A DNA stretch of 39,165 nt from Arthrobacter sp. OV608 (GTDB lineage Bacteria > Actinomycetota > Actinomycetes > Actinomycetales > Micrococcaceae). The translations under genes and the position numbers were made by a program. Shown piece by piece: positions 38,974-39,165 of the stretch. The notes beneath the pieces were generated by a model. That model saw only the letters and a program-made list of their open reading frames with translations. It was not told the origin of the DNA and searched no databases. Each line of letters starts with the position of its first letter. The stretch's first letter is position 1. The stretch lies in assembly GCA_900110595.1 (NCBI GenBank), contig FOEZ01000027.1, positions 1 through 39,165 on the forward strand, read 5' to 3'.

Positions 38974-39165
38974 TTATTTGGTGAGGTTGGCGAGGCGTTC
39001 GGGGCTGAGGAGTTCCTGGAGTTGGGTGTGGGTGAGGAGTCCGTGTTCGAGGACGAGTTCGGCGACGCCTTTGCCGGTGGCGAGTGCTTCCTGGGCGATG
39101 GCGGTGGCGGTGGTGTAGCCGAGGTGGGGGTTGAGGGCGGTGACCAGGCCGATGGATTGTTCCAC
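38974..39165 (-). CDS. aspA: Aspartate ammonia-lyase, C-terminal fragment (gene runs off the window)
   Basis: The last 63 codons of a fumarase/aspartase-superfamily lyase. SIGLVTALNPHLGYTTATAI and AQEALATGKGVAELVLEHGL match the C-terminal domain of aspartases, which form fumarate and ammonia from L-aspartate. The helix closing LSPERLANLTK is typical too. The 5' part lies beyond 39165. The choice of aspartase over fumarase is based on this terminal sequence only; the downstream dicarboxylate symporter fits. Confidence 0.8.
   Translation of the reverse strand: MEQSIGLVTALNPHLGYTTATAIAQEALATGKGVAELVLEHGLLTHTQLQELLSPERLANLTK

Overview
The window is high-GC chromosomal DNA from an actinobacterium. 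Protein signatures (tandem DctA paralogs, a DUF222/HNH protein, a split GlcNAc PTS, a glyoxylate operon) and the intergenic repeat core GGTTGAGCTTGTCGAAACC point to Arthrobacter or a close relative in the Micrococcaceae. This placement is inference. I see no rRNA, tRNA, CRISPR array, phage or insertion sequence. Most of the window is a catabolic and transport neighbourhood of a soil heterotroph.

Left block (1-8430). A thioredoxin-type peroxiredoxin (bcp) is followed by a minus-strand operon transcribed hyi-glxR-gcl-glxK-allB-winged-helix regulator. AllB opens allantoin. Gcl condenses glyoxylate to tartronate semialdehyde, GlxR reduces it to glycerate, Hyi interconverts tartronate semialdehyde and hydroxypyruvate, and GlxK makes phosphoglycerate. 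Upstream of hyi lie two 15-bp dyads 21 bp apart, then a divergent small cupin gene. The same 21-bp two-dyad layout recurs in front of a dicarboxylate carrier gene 20 kb away.

Middle block (8448-16503). Glycogen debranching enzyme GlgX, an Hsp20 chaperone with a hairpin against its start codon, a DctA-type carrier, a small monooxygenase-like protein, a membrane/Rieske protein with an apparent 1-nt frameshift near its end, and a DUF222-HNH protein whose start region is present two and a half times as a ~140-bp direct repeat.

Amino-sugar block (16685-22407). PTS IIC, nagB, cutC and nagA run leftwards as overlapping genes. IIB and IIA run rightwards from the same 231-bp divergent region, which carries a DasR/NagR-like operator. 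A GntR/UTRA regulator lies convergent to IIA. Together they take up and phosphorylate N-acetylglucosamine and convert it to fructose 6-phosphate.

Right block (22494-39165). An aromatic-acid-type MFS carrier is divergent from an IclR regulator with a perfect operator palindrome between them. Then come lipoproteins, a second DctA nearly identical to the first but inverted, a serine/threonine dehydratase, a secreted beta-propeller-like protein, a dinucleotide-binding reductase, a secreted PL11 rhamnogalacturonan lyase under a LacI-type operator, two tandem SRPBCC proteins sharing an unusual C-terminal tail, a 50-aa acidic protein, an FMN reductase, an orphan histidine-kinase ATPase domain, a small HTH protein, a third dicarboxylate symporter, and the 3' end of an aspartate ammonia-lyase gene.

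No single undescribed system stands out. The most interesting signals are regulatory or structural: the paired 21-bp-spaced dyads, the repeated start region of the HNH gene, the inverted dctA pair, several near-perfect palindromes, a 15-bp tandem repeat at the gcl stop codon, and the shared tail of the SRPBCC pair.
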